64,000 nt of DNA, from assembly GCA_003259005.1 (NCBI GenBank), contig QLII01000001.1, positions 7,617,001 through 7,681,000 on the forward strand, written 5' to 3'. The notes under the pieces were generated by a model. That model had not been told where the DNA came from. It worked only from the letters and a program-made list of their open reading frames with translations, and made no database searches. Of this stretch, positions 17,194 to 27,126 are shown in pieces (the first letter of the stretch is position 1; every line of letters starts with the position of its first letter). The DNA is from Spirosoma telluris. GTDB lineage: Bacteria > Bacteroidota > Bacteroidia > Cytophagales > Spirosomataceae. Made by a program: the position numbers and the translations under genes.

Positions 17194-20100
17194 CTAAGCC
17201 ACCTTACAAGTCACGCCATCTATTGCTTCCAATGCTTTCAGGAATGAGTTGGCCGGGGAAACTTTTAACGTTCTTGCCTGCAAACTTATCTCGATGCGCT
17301 CGATGGGGTCGACAACGTTGAATGAAAGGGCACAGGTACCTGGGTGCGCATTTGCGAGTTCGTTGAGTTTAGCAATCAGTTGGGCATTTACTATGTCAAT
17401 GGTTAAGGATACACGTAATTCTTTGCAGAATTTTTCGCGCATATCGTTTAGCAGTCGAATACTTACCGGCTTAAATTCCAGTTGTTCTGAGCCCCATTTG
17501 TTCTGCGTCTTGCCCGTAATGTGCAGGAAGCGTCCCACCTCAATGTATTGCACCAGCCGGACATAGTCATCCCCGAAAAGTGCCATTTCCAAGGATGAAT
17601 TGTAATCTTCGATTTTAAAGATACAGAATGGATTACCACTTTTAGTCACCCGCATTTGCACTGCCGACACGATACCACCAACTTTAATTTCAGGCTGTTT
17701 CGTCTCGAAAATATTAGCCAGCGTACAGTTACAGAAGCCATCCATTTCGAGTTTGAATTCATCGAGTGGGTGTCCCGTAATATAAAATCCAACAACGTCT
17801 TTCTCGAATTTAAGCTTTTCAATCTGATTCCATTCCGTCACGGTAGGCGCTTTGGGTCGGGCAATCATGGGCTCTCCATTCATCATAGCCCCAAATAGCG
17901 ACTGTTGTGCAGCTGCTTTCTCAGCGTGATAATTGTTGGCGTATCGGATGATTTTATCCAGAAACGGCGATGTATCGCCTTCTGCCATCTCGAAATATTG
18001 CGCCCGATGGTACTCGTCGATACTGTCAAAAGCACCGGCATAGGCCAACGATTCCCAGGTTTTCTTGTTCACTGTCCGTAGGTTAACCCGTATGGCAAAA
18101 TCGAATATGTCTTTAAAGGGACCACCAGCTTTGCGTTCCTCAATAATGGCTTCTACGGCAGCATCGCCCGCGCCTTTGATACCGCCTAACCCGAACCGAA
18201 TCTCACCATTTTTATTAACGCCGAAAAAGCGCTCCGATTCGTTCACATCTGGGCCGAGTACTGGAATATTTATATTCTTACATTCCTCCATGAAGAACGT
18301 AATCTTGTCAATGGTACCCAGGCAGCTTGTTAAAACGGCCGCCATATACTCCGAGCGATAATGGGCTTTTAAATAGGCCGTCTGGTAAGCTACAAAAGCA
18401 TAGCAGGTTGAGTGCGATTTATTGAAGGCGTACGACGCAAAGGCTTCCCAGTCGGTCCAGACTTTCTCGCAGACTTTCAGGGGTAAATTGTTGGAGGCAC
18501 AACCATCCATAAACTTACCCTTCATTTTATCCAGCGTGGCTTTATCCTTCTTACCCATCGCCTTTCGCAGTACATCGGCGTCCCCTTTGGTAAAGTTGCC
18601 CAGCTTTTGTGACAGTAGCATCAACTGTTCCTGGTAGACCGTAATGCCGTACGTATCAGCCAAATACTCTTCCATTTCTGGCATGTCGTATTTGACTTCC
18701 TCACGACCGTGTTTACGGTTGATGTAATTCGGGATATAGGCAATCGGTCCAGGGCGGTAGAGGGCGTTCATGGCAATGAGGTCACCAAAGCGGTCAGGCT
18801 TCAGATCCTTCATGTGCTTTTTCATGCCGTCGGATTCAAACTGGAACACGGCATTGGTTTCGCCCCGCTGGAAAAGCTTGTAGGTTTCGTCGTCGTCTAG
18901 TGGAATATCATCAATATCGGTTTCTACGCCATTCACGAAGAAACCACCATGATTTTGCCTGATGAGCCGTAGACATTCTTTGATGATGGTCAGGTTGCGC
19001 AGACCTAAAAAGTCCATCTTGATTACCCCCGCATCCTCAATAACTTTTCCCTCATATTGCGTGATAATCAGGTTCGTATCTTTTGAGGTCGATACGGGAA
19101 CAATATCCGACAAATCGCTGGGGGCAATGATAATTCCGGCTGCGTGCAGTCCTGTGTTACGAACCGTACCTTCGAGTTTGCGGGCCTGTTTGAGTACCGC
19201 CGATACCTTTTCGTAATCCACGATACGCATGGCCTGAGCCGCGCTCTTGTCGCCTGCTTCGAGTGCGCGCATTCGCTTCACATTATCCAACTCTTCGGGC
19301 TGAATAACATTCGCCAGACCCCCAGGTCCGTCGAGTGGATCTTCGAAGATGCGCTTGAGAGTCATGTTGTAGGTCGGCTTGTCAGGCACGAGCTTCACAA
19401 CGGCGTTGGCATCCTGCAAAGGCAGATCCATCACCCTTGCTACGTCTTTGATCGACGATTTCGAGGCCATGGTGCCATAAGTAACAATCTGGGCTACCTG
19501 CGACTTACCGTACTTCTGAACGACATAATCAATGACTTTCTGACGACCTTCATCATCAAAGTCCGTGTCAATATCAGGCATTGACTTCCGGTCGGGGTTC
19601 AGGAACCGCTCGAACAGTAAGTCGTATTTAATAGGGTCGATGTTGGTAATACCCGTACAATAGGCCACCGCGCTACCCGCTGCCGATCCACGACCCGGGC
19701 CAATCATGACACCTAAATCGCGCCCGGCCTTAATAAAGTCGGCCACGATCAGGAAGTACCCGGCAAATCCCATTGTTTTGATCGTGAACAGCTCAAAATC
19801 AAGACGTTCCTGGATGTGTGGCAGGATGTCTACGTAACGCTCCTTAGCTCCTGTATAGGTCAGGTGACGCAGGTATTCCCACTGGTTCAATACATCGTCC
19901 GTATGCTGCTGAAACTCCTTCGGAATCGGGAAGTTGGGCAGCATGATGTCGCGCTTCAACTTCAGCGTTTCCACCTTACCCACAATCTCATTGGTATTGT
20001 CGATAGCTTCGGGCAGATCTTTGAAGAGGGTAGTCATCTCCTGCGTGTTCTTGAAATAGAACTGGTCGCTGAAGAAAGCAAAGCGGGTATTTTTAGGCAT

Positions 20101-20829
20101 CACATCGTCGTCGCTGAAATCCTTCATCGACGGTGTGCTTTGCTTTTCGTTGGTGTTTACGCACAGCAGAATATCGTGTGCTACCCAGTCGTCCTGATCG
20201 ACATAGTGCGAATCGTTGGATGCTATAATCTTGACGTTGTATTTCCGGGCAAACTTGATCAATACCTCATTGGCTTTGATCTGATCAGGAATTTCGTGGC
20301 GTTGTAACTCAACGTAGTAATCTTCGCCAAAGCGGTCGAGCCACCACTTGAACTCGATTTCACCGGCTTCTTCGCCTTTTTTGAGAATGGTCTTCGGAAC
20401 TGACGCGCCAATGCAACAAGTGGAAGCAATCAGGCCTTCTTTGTATTGGTCAATCAGGGCTTTGGTAACACGGGGGTATTTGCCGTATAAGCCCTCCATA
20501 TAGCCAAGTGAGCAGAGTTTCGCCAGGTTTTTATAGCCCTGTGCATTCTTAGCCAGCAGCAGTTGGTGGTAGCGAACGTCTTTCTGCTCTTTGGTAAACT
20601 GCTTTTTATGGTGATCTTCTACCACATAAAACTCACAACCAACAATGGGTTTGATACCCTGCTTGCTGGCTTCAGCCACGAACTCAAATACACCGAACAT
20701 ATTACCGTGATCCGTGATGGCAACAGCAGGCATATTGTCGGCTTTAGCCTTCTTAATCAGCTTCTTAATGTCGGCCTGACCGTCGAGCAGCGAGTATTGG
20801 GTGTGGCAGTGGAGGTGTGAGAATTGCAT
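17194..20829 (-). CDS. dnaE: DNA polymerase III alpha subunit
   Basis: 1,211 residues, a normal DnaE length. The PHP domain is at the start (MQFSHLHCHTQYSLLDGQADIKKL... AITDHGNMFGVFEF). The polymerase palm contains IGPGRGSAAGSAVAYCTGIT and the catalytic PDIDTDFDDEGRQKVIDYVVQKYG. A helix-hairpin-helix part follows (FGLGGIKGAGDAAVEAIIEER), then an OB fold (IKVGGIVSAVQMRVTKSGNPFCIFKIEDYNSSLEMALFGDDY) and a C-terminal tail. It is the replicative polymerase catalytic subunit; proofreading is by DnaQ in this family, or by the PHP domain in some lineages. No frame break is visible in this 3.6-kb gene, which shows the base-calling problem is not uniform. Confidence 0.96.
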   Translation of the reverse strand: MQFSHLHCHTQYSLLDGQADIKKLIKKAKADNMPAVAITDHGNMFGVFEFVAEASKQGIKPIVGCEFYVVEDHHKKQFTKEQKDVRYHQLLLAKNAQGYKNLAKLCSLGYMEGLYGKYPRVTKALIDQYKEGLIASTCCIGASVPKTILKKGEEAGEIEFKWWLDRFGEDYYVELQRHEIPDQIKANEVLIKFARKYNVKIIASNDSHYVDQDDWVAHDILLCVNTNEKQSTPSMKDFSDDDVMPKNTRFAFFSDQFYFKNTQEMTTLFKDLPEAIDNTNEIVGKVETLKLKRDIMLPNFPIPKEFQQHTDDVLNQWEYLRHLTYTGAKERYVDILPHIQERLDFELFTIKTMGFAGYFLIVADFIKAGRDLGVMIGPGRGSAAGSAVAYCTGITNIDPIKYDLLFERFLNPDRKSMPDIDTDFDDEGRQKVIDYVVQKYGKSQVAQIVTYGTMASKSSIKDVARVMDLPLQDANAVVKLVPDKPTYNMTLKRIFEDPLDGPGGLANVIQPEELDNVKRMRALEAGDKSAAQAMRIVDYEKVSAVLKQARKLEGTVRNTGLHAAGIIIAPSDLSDIVPVSTSKDTNLIITQYEGKVIEDAGVIKMDFLGLRNLTIIKECLRLIRQNHGGFFVNGVETDIDDIPLDDDETYKLFQRGETNAVFQFESDGMKKHMKDLKPDRFGDLIAMNALYRPGPIAYIPNYINRKHGREEVKYDMPEMEEYLADTYGITVYQEQLMLLSQKLGNFTKGDADVLRKAMGKKDKATLDKMKGKFMDGCASNNLPLKVCEKVWTDWEAFASYAFNKSHSTCYAFVAYQTAYLKAHYRSEYMAAVLTSCLGTIDKITFFMEECKNINIPVLGPDVNESERFFGVNKNGEIRFGLGGIKGAGDAAVEAIIEERKAGGPFKDIFDFAIRVNLRTVNKKTWESLAYAGAFDSIDEYHRAQYFEMAEGDTSPFLDKIIRYANNYHAEKAAAQQSLFGAMMNGEPMIARPKAPTVTEWNQIEKLKFEKDVVGFYITGHPLDEFKLEMDGFCNCTLANIFETKQPEIKVGGIVSAVQMRVTKSGNPFCIFKIEDYNSSLEMALFGDDYVRLVQYIEVGRFLHITGKTQNKWGSEQLEFKPVSIRLLNDMREKFCKELRVSLTIDIVNAQLIAKLNELANAHPGTCALSFNVVDPIERIEISLQARTLKVSPANSFLKALEAIDGVTCKVA

Positions 20830-21096
20830 TGTCTGAACCTGGATTTACCTGATTTTTATGATTTTCAGGATTTCGATACTTGGGTAAATTTAAACTAAAC
20901 CGGTGGTCAACAGGCAATAAAGAGCGGGGATTTTTGCAAAGAATTTGGTAAGGGGCTGAAAGTGAAAGGGTCAACTATTCCAGGGTGGCGGGTTCGACTG
21001 TTGCCGGGTGTAGCATCTAAACTGGTTGGGTGTTAGATCAAAGATAGCAGAACAGAACGATAGCGTTTTCTTTTTGATTCATGCTAAGTTTTTACT

Positions 21097-21528
21097 CTAC
21101 AAATTCTGCAATGCCCACACATAGCAACCCGGATTAGTGGCAGGTCGTTTAACAAAGGCGAAGTATTTCGATGGATAGTCTTTCCCCGTTCCACAATTGA
21201 TTGATACCTGGGCCACAAACTTTGGAGCGTCTTTCAGAATAGTGTCTGAGATGATGATTTGCTCGTTTGAGGCATTGGCATAGGAGCTTTTAATAAGGTC
21301 GCTCGACAGGGTATCTTTCTGAACAAAAATACGGTAAATGAATTGCGTAGCGGAACCCGCTACATAACTTGAAGCAACGAGCTGTACTCCCGGATAACCG
21401 CTTTCGCAGGGGGCTTTTGCAATGAGTGTAGCTGGTGGCTGACAGTCGATTTGTTGAGGTTCGTTTTTCGATTGACAGCTAACGAGCAGAATAAGAACGA
21501 GAATGATTGAAAATCGAGTCGTTTCCAT
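21097..21528 (-). CDS. Hypothetical lipoprotein
   Basis: 143 residues. N-terminal signal FSIILVLILLVSC with a lipobox cysteine near residue 18, then QSKNEPQQIDCQPPATLIAKAPCESGYPGVQLVASSYVAG. The rest predicts beta strands (TQFIYRIFVQKDTL, EQIIISDTI, KFVAQVSINCG). Several cysteines in the mature part (DCQPP, PCESG, NCG, GCY) may form disulfides in the periplasm. I recognise no family. It is a single gene between dnaE and the FAD oxidoreductase on the same strand, with 94 bases to the oxidoreductase stop. Confidence 0.6.
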   Translation of the reverse strand: METTRFSIILVLILLVSCQSKNEPQQIDCQPPATLIAKAPCESGYPGVQLVASSYVAGSATQFIYRIFVQKDTLSSDLIKSSYANASNEQIIISDTILKDAPKFVAQVSINCGTGKDYPSKYFAFVKRPATNPGCYVWALQNL

Positions 21529-21622
21529 AGTTGCCTTGAGAATTGATCGTTCTCCGATTAACTAATGAAAACTGGCTAATGTGTTAAGAATGATTAAATT
21601 TTTTCTCTAAAAAGAGCAATAG

Positions 21623-22906
21623 TCAACCAAGTAGCCGCTTAAGTGCAAACTGGTTGATCTTATTCTGCTCTCCAGCTATTGTTTTGGCAGCAATCTCGCC
21701 AAAGGAAGCACCTTGCTTGTAGCCATGACCCGAATCGCCCCCCATGACCCAAAGATTATCGGCTTCGGGATGCGTATCCAGAATGAAATCCGAATCGGGT
21801 GTCATCGTGACCTGGCAAACGCGCTGTTCGATCAGGGGCTGGCCCACCATTTTGGGGAACCGCCGTTTAATGACGCCTAAGGCCAGCTCAAACTCTTCTG
21901 GTTTTACAAAGCGGTTATAGGTGTCAAATCGATCCGTTACGTTGTTGTCTGGTGGGGTTAGCCCTACTTTAAACCCTCGAAAATCACTCCCCGGTACGCC
22001 GAACGAGCGGAACGGTCCAGCCATGTCACGATCCATCCAGGTAGGCAGTTTGTTCTCCATAAAATCGGATTGGCCTGCTGGACTGGCAAAGAAGAAAACT
22101 AACGCCCGAGTCACGATGAGTTTCTTCGTGAGTTCCGGGAAAAGTCGTGTCACCCACGGGCCACAGGCAAATACGAACTGATCGGCTTCCAGTACGGTGC
22201 CATTGGCCAGGGTAACCGAGGCTGCTTTGCCGCCTTTAATGGCTTCCTGTTTTACCTGCTGTTGCAGAAACGTACCCCCTTCTTTAACAAATAAATCGCG
22301 AACGGCCTGACAGCCTTTGCGGGCATCCAGATACCCGGCTGTTGGGTCGTACATGACATGATCCAACCCGTCGACCCCGATTTGAGGCCACCGTTTAACG
22401 GCCTCGTCCAGACTTACTTTTTCGAGGGGCAATCCAGCCTTTTTGTAGATTGACACAGCGGCATCGGATTCGGCCTTGCTGGACGGATAATTAAAGAGTA
22501 ATAATCCATTCTGATGCAGCAGTTTCTGGCCCATTCGTGATTCATTCTCCTTCCAGATATCCAGAGCACGAATCGCCATATTCGTATAAATAGGGTCGGC
22601 ATAATAGGCCCGAATCAACCGGGTTTCGCCACCTGAACTTGACTGATTATTGCCCGGACCAAATTGATCAACAAGCGTTACTTTATAACCCTTACGTAAC
22701 AGATGCAAAGCTGTCCAGCCTCCAAATGCCCCCGCGCCAACAACAACGATTTTACCATTCTTAGCAGGTTCTTTGATGAAATTGGGGACAGCCGCTTGTG
22801 CAGGTAGGGTAGGACCCAATGCAGTTAGTGCCGCGCCCTGAACGCTGTATTTTAGTAGGTCTCTACGATTTAACTTTCCTTTTTCAATGGTTGATTTTAT
22901 TGCCAT
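21623..22906 (-). CDS. FAD-dependent oxidoreductase, sarcosine/N-methyltryptophan oxidase type, Tat signal
   Basis: 427 residues. A Tat-like signal (NRRDLLKYSVQGAALTALGPTLPAQA) precedes a Rossmann dinucleotide-binding motif (KIVVVGAGAFGGWTALHLLRKGYKVTLVD) and the DAO fold. The SSGGETRLIRAYY segment after the first Rossmann part and the C-terminal LWVMGGDSGHGYKQGASFGEIAAKTI block match the sarcosine oxidase / N-methyltryptophan oxidase (SolA) group, which oxidises N-methylated amino acids with release of peroxide. In that group a C-terminal Cys holds the flavin covalently; here the equivalent is not evident (C near QRVCQVTMTPDSDF is the candidate). The export signal points to a periplasmic role. 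Substrate is inferred only to the group level. Confidence 0.8.
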   Translation of the reverse strand: MAIKSTIEKGKLNRRDLLKYSVQGAALTALGPTLPAQAAVPNFIKEPAKNGKIVVVGAGAFGGWTALHLLRKGYKVTLVDQFGPGNNQSSSGGETRLIRAYYADPIYTNMAIRALDIWKENESRMGQKLLHQNGLLLFNYPSSKAESDAAVSIYKKAGLPLEKVSLDEAVKRWPQIGVDGLDHVMYDPTAGYLDARKGCQAVRDLFVKEGGTFLQQQVKQEAIKGGKAASVTLANGTVLEADQFVFACGPWVTRLFPELTKKLIVTRALVFFFASPAGQSDFMENKLPTWMDRDMAGPFRSFGVPGSDFRGFKVGLTPPDNNVTDRFDTYNRFVKPEEFELALGVIKRRFPKMVGQPLIEQRVCQVTMTPDSDFILDTHPEADNLWVMGGDSGHGYKQGASFGEIAAKTIAGEQNKINQFALKRLLG

Positions 22907-23020
22907 GGCTAAATGAAAGAGTCTTTAACCACTCTTTTGTATGATTACTTACAATGCTGTTTCTGGCATTGTCCGAGGATTTTCTCTATACTATGAACAG
23001 TTGCATCTACGATAAATCAC

Positions 23021-24361
23021 CTAAACCGCATCCGATAAGCTCGTGAACGTAAACTCACGGATCTTCATAGCTGGAATGAGGTAATTACTGAAGGAACCTT
23101 CGCTGCTTACGACTCGCTCTACTTTACCCAGCGTTTCCAGATTGTTCAGCATAATAACCGGGCTTTCGTTGAATCGAAAATTCTTGACGGGGTGCTTTAT
23201 TTTGCCGTTTTCGATGTAAAACGTACCATCTCGGGTTAAGCCGGTCACTAACAGCGACTGCGGATCGACGGAGCGGATATACCAGAACTTGGTGACCAAA
23301 ATGCCTCGCTGCGTGCTTTTGATCAGGTCTTCCAGGGAAGCTGTTCCGCCCACCATCATGACATTGGTTGGGGCTGGCACTGCCTTCACGCCTTTTTTCT
23401 GCGCCCAATAGCGGGAATACGACAGGTTTTTGACGACGCCTTTTTCAATCCAGTTGAGCTTTTCCTGCGCCCGCCCATCGGCCGACCAGGGCGAAGCGGG
23501 TAGTTCCGGGTTGGTTGGGTCGGAGTAGATGGTTACCCGTTCGTCCATGATTTGCTCACCAAGCTTCGTCTTGCCGCCGGGTTTGCTCAGAAACGAGCGC
23601 CCTTCATCGGCACTACGGGCATCCAGACTGCGGAATAGGTGTTCGAGTAAGACCGCAGCTGCCAGGGGTTCTAAAATAACGGTGTATTTGCCGGGTTCTA
23701 TGGCTCGGGCTCCTACCGTTCCGAGCGCTTTCTGAAGCGCAATTTGGGTCGATGCAGCCGTATGTAACTTAGGGAAATCGCTTACGCCCTGTGCAGCATA
23801 GCCCGAACCTGTCCCATTGTCGGTGCGGATGGTAGCGCTAAAATTGACCCGCGTACTCGGATAGTAGGCAAATAACCCTTTGCTATTCATCATGGCCGAA
23901 TAGCCAACGCGGTCTTCCAGGTAACCCGCTACGGTTTGCTTTTGCGATTTGGCGACCTGAATACTTTGGGCAACAGCCTTAGCTCGATCAACTGCTGATA
24001 GATTGGCTGTTGAGTCGAAGAAGCCGGTAGCGGGGAGGTACTGTTGCGGACCGACCAGACCCATATACTCTGGATTTTCGGGGGCTAGTTGAGCCACTTC
24101 TTCCGATCGCCGAACAGCTTTTTCCAGCGAAGCATCGTCGAATTCATCAATCGTAGCAATGCCCACCTTCTGGCCAAAAGCCGATTGAATGGAAAGTGTT
24201 TTATATGATTTCGATCCGCAGGTGGTGACTTTGTTGAGGGCATACCGGATGTTACTCCACTCTTCCCCCTGTAAATTCACTTCGCACTCGTCGGCTTTGG
24301 AGAACTTGAGCACCTTCTGTAAGAGTGCTTTTGCGTCCGTTTCGGTTAGGATGATAGACAT
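23021..24361 (-). CDS. TldD/PmbA family protein, TldE-like subunit
   Basis: 446 residues from the ATG at 24361 (MSIILTETDAKALLQKVLKFSKADECEVNL). The N-terminal part has the family's GAPS-like opening, the middle has DRVGYSAMMNSKGLFAYYPSTRVNFSATIRT, and the C-terminal part has GKYTVILEPLAAAVLLEHLFRSLDARSADEGRSFLSKPGGKTKLG and VPAPTNVMMVGGTASLEDLIKSTQRGILVTKFWYIRSVDPQSLLVTGLTRDGTFYIENGKIKHPVKNFRFNESP. It lacks an HExxxH zinc motif, as expected for TldE (PmbA). TldD and TldE form a heterodimeric protease that processes small peptides. The upstream gene is the metal-bearing partner. A 38-bp-arm palindrome separates the two. Confidence 0.85.
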   Translation of the reverse strand: MSIILTETDAKALLQKVLKFSKADECEVNLQGEEWSNIRYALNKVTTCGSKSYKTLSIQSAFGQKVGIATIDEFDDASLEKAVRRSEEVAQLAPENPEYMGLVGPQQYLPATGFFDSTANLSAVDRAKAVAQSIQVAKSQKQTVAGYLEDRVGYSAMMNSKGLFAYYPSTRVNFSATIRTDNGTGSGYAAQGVSDFPKLHTAASTQIALQKALGTVGARAIEPGKYTVILEPLAAAVLLEHLFRSLDARSADEGRSFLSKPGGKTKLGEQIMDERVTIYSDPTNPELPASPWSADGRAQEKLNWIEKGVVKNLSYSRYWAQKKGVKAVPAPTNVMMVGGTASLEDLIKSTQRGILVTKFWYIRSVDPQSLLVTGLTRDGTFYIENGKIKHPVKNFRFNESPVIMLNNLETLGKVERVVSSEGSFSNYLIPAMKIREFTFTSLSDAV

Positions 24362-24375
24362 GTGTTTGGTTGATT

Positions 24376-24472
24376 GGTGTAGTAAGTGTAGTGGTTGAGT
24401 GAGTGCAGTAAGTGGAGCGTGGTTGACCAACTGCACTTACTACACTCACTCAACCACTGTACCTACTCCACT
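24376..24472. repeat. Long imperfect palindrome between tldE and tldD
   Basis: Arms of about 38 bases on each side of an 18-base spacer pair with about four mismatches. They are built of GTGTAGTAAGTG / CACTTACTACAC words. It lies just upstream of the tldE start and just downstream of the tldD stop. Confidence 0.8.
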
Positions 24473-26113
24473 ATATTTTCCGACCTGTATTGATCACATT
24501 GACGCCGTTGAAACGAGCGGTTGCGCTGCCGTGCGACACCGCGTTGATTTGGATCGGTTGGCCTTTCCCGTCGAAAAATGACCCGCCTAATCGGTAATCG
24601 CGCTCGTCGCATACCTTCACACAGGAGTTCCAGAATTCCTGCGTATTGGATTGATAGGCCACATCTTTCAGCATCCCAACGATTTGGCCATCTTTGATCT
24701 CGTAGGCCAGTTGTCCGCTAAACTGGAAGTTATACCGCTGTTGGTCAATAGAATAGGAGCTATCGCCAATAATGTAAATGCCTTTCTTTACATCTTTGAT
24801 CAATTCATCGACCGAGAGGGGTTCTTTGCCCGCTGCCAGCGATACGTTGGCCATACGCTGGAATTGAACCGATCCCCAGCTATCAGCATAACAACATCCC
24901 TGCGATTCGGTCTCGCCCAGCATATGGACCTGATCGCGGATGGCCTGATAGTTGACCAGAATGCCATCTTTAACCAAATCCCAGCGTTTGGTCTGAACCC
25001 CTCATCGTCGTACCCCACGGCTCCTAACGACCCTGCCTGGGTTTTGTCGGCAAAGAGAGTAACCTGATTACTTCCGTAATTGAACCCTTTGGTTTTCCAC
25101 TTGTCGATGGTAGCAAAGGACGTCCCGGCGAAGTTAGCTTCGTAGCCGAGCACCCGGTCCAGTTCCAGCGGATGCCCGACCGATTCGTGAATGGTCAGCC
25201 AGGTATGCGAGGGGTCGAGTACCAGATCGTATTTGCCCGCTTCGACCGATTTGGCCGTGAGTTTTTGTTTAGCCTGTTTGGCAGCCGCTACCACATCTTC
25301 GAGCATGTCATAGCCTTTGTTGTAGCGGGTGGTGATCCCTGTAATTTTATCGGCTGGATTAACCTGTAGGTACTCGTACCCCATGCCCATGGGTGCACTC
25401 AGAGAATCTCTGGTTTCAAACTTACCGCTTTTGGGATCGATAGCTGTAACAGTGAAGCTGGGCCATAAGCGGTGAATATCCTGATCGATGTAGGAGCCAT
25501 CGGTGGAGGCAAAATACTTCTGTTCGTTGACCAGAAACAGCTGTGAATTTACGAAGCTGGCACCATTTTTCGAGGCCGCTCCATTGACCGCCATTAGCAA
25601 TTCTACTTTCTCTTTGATCGGAATTTCAAAGGCGTTTTTCTGGATGGGCGTTTTCCAACTGATCTCGCCAAAGCCTTTTTGTGGAGCCAGCTGAACAGGT
25701 TCGTCGGATAATAACAAGGCATTTGCTTTAGCCATTGCCACCGCTTTTTCGGCTGCTCTGGCTAATTCCGCTTCGGTTTTTGCATCACCAACGGCAGCAA
25801 ATCCCCAGCAGCCATCGGCAATAACGCGGATACCTACACCATACGATTCTGTACTCGCTATATTCTGTACTTTGTCTTCGCGGGTAATAATGAACTGGTT
25901 CAGGTAGCGACCAATTCGAACATCGGCATAGGAGGCTCCCTTCGATTTGGCGGCATTCAGGGCAGCATCGGCCAGTCGTTTTTTTATAACTAGGTCCAGG
26001 CCAGGCATTAGCAGGGCTTCTTCTGAGACTGGGCGCCCGAAAACAGGTAGTTGGGAGAGCAGTAACGAACCGGCCCCTAAGCCCGTTACCTGCATAAAGT
26101 CTCGTCGATTCAA
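24471..26113 (-). CDS. tldD: TldD family metalloprotease, Tat signal (one apparent frameshift)
   Basis: About 547 residues when repaired. A Tat signal (MNRRDFMQVTGLGAGSLLLSQLPVFG) is followed by the family's N-terminal domain (ASYADVRIGRYLNQFIITREDKVQ...) and the metal motif HESVGHPLELDRVLGYEANFAGTSFAT, then the C-terminal part (YDDEGVQTKRWDLVKDGILVNYQAIRDQVHMLGE... CCYADSWGSVQFQRMANVSLAAG... LIKDVKKGIYIIGDSSYSIDQQRYNFQFSGQLAYEIKDGQIVG). The frame breaks at about 24998 where a C run of four (plus strand) should be five, restoring YDDEGVQTKRW. The HExxxH zinc ligands are intact. With TldE it forms the heterodimeric protease. Export by Tat is odd for the E. coli-type cytoplasmic complex and suggests periplasmic action. 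Confidence 0.85.
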
Positions 26114-26479
26114 GAGCGTTTCCTGCGTTTAGAGTATGTATCGATTGACTTGGTTCATTTTGTAGAACCAGCTCGTGGCTTCGAACAGAGCCAGGTCGTA
26201 ACGATGCAGGAAGATATGCAATTCTTTAGTTAAGCGGAATATAGTTTTGTTATAACCAGTCTGATTGTAGTTTAAATTCTATTAGTTCTTTTTATGGTAA
26301 AATAAAAGTTGGTGGTTGGTTTGGTGGAGTTGTTCGGAATTTTTTTGTTGTCACTAGAATGAGTGCGGTTTTGCGTGTAGTGCCGACCGTCCCGGTCGGG
26401 AGAGAAATACTTTAATACACACCTGGGACGGTCGGCACTACAGAGCCTGCTCCTACTATTTTGAAAGGTTTAAACAACT
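26114..26479. other. Intergenic region with a GC-rich palindrome
   Basis: 366 bases without a gene. The only clear structure is the palindrome at 26376-26442. The left half includes T/A-rich and T-run sequence that may hold promoters for tldD on the minus strand; none was convincing. Confidence 0.6.
26376..26442. repeat. GC-rich palindrome, 18-bp perfect arms
   Basis: TGTAGTGCCGACCGTCCC (26376-26393) pairs perfectly with its complement at 26425-26442. A nested 6-base inverted repeat (CCGTCC..) sits in the left arm. It lies downstream of the nuclease gene remnant and upstream of tldD. Confidence 0.85.
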
Positions 26480-27049
26480 TCAATGTGAAAATGCGGTGTC
26501 TAAAATTAGCTGCGCCTTTTTCAAATTTTCTAACGTAGCGTTGAAGTCCAGTTTGCCATTTGCTGATTCAAGATAATCCCCATCCCATCGTAGGACAGTC
26601 ATGTAACGCCCGTTTCCCATACGGCCTGGTCGTTTGATTGATGTTATACCAAGTTCGTTTGCAGTTTCTATTAGTTTTCGATATGCTTCTTCACGAGCCT
26701 CATATCGCTTGGTTTCATCTTTTACCTCAATTTTGAAGCAAAGCTCATTATTTTCTAATTGTAGGTAGGGAGTGTAAATATCTTTTTGAATTGTTCTGAA
26801 GTACCACCAGAAGCCAAAGAATCCACCGGATGGATTGGCTATATAGTTCCAGTTTGCTCCATCATTGTCAGTAGGGTCGTATAACTTCGTACGTTCTTTA
26901 TATAAGTGCATGAAGAAGCCTCGCCAGTCATTGATAGTCCAAATATTATCTCCGTTTTTTGAGAGTGGATCTTTTATGAAGAATTGATTGACAACGAACT
27001 CCATGTGCTCTAAATGAGCTAGGAAGTCGTTGTAGATGGCATTTTTTAC
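26480..27049 (-). pseudogene. PD-(D/E)XK nuclease gene, 3' part (cut by IS)
   Basis: The C-terminal half of the gene whose 5' half is at 27653-28132. The listed reading frame starts at MEFVVNQFFIKD (27004), but the same frame runs upstream without a stop through KVKNAIYNDFLAHLEH to the IS junction. Removing the IS (27050-27652) joins GSEK to VKNAIYNDFLAHLEHMEF in frame. The whole protein would be about 349 residues. This half has an aromatic-rich block (ANWNYIANPSGGFFGFWWYFRT) and a helical tail. It has no catalytic motif of its own. Confidence 0.75.
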
Positions 27050-27075
27050 TTTTCAAGTACGCTAGTCAAAGCTAT

Positions 27076-27087
27076 GCCCTTTAGGGC
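27076..27087. repeat. Left-end hairpin of the IS element
   Basis: GCCCT TT AGGGC, the type of subterminal hairpin recognised by single-strand transposases of the IS200/IS605 family. Confidence 0.7.
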
Positions 27088-27126
27088 AAGACTTTAGTTG
27101 CTACTCATTTCTAATAGCTTTGCGGG

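Noticed and set aside
19144-19584. 146-residue plus-strand frame inside dnaE
   Set aside because: It is antisense to the complete, motif-rich dnaE frame and its composition is that of a mirrored coding sequence; no family resemblance.
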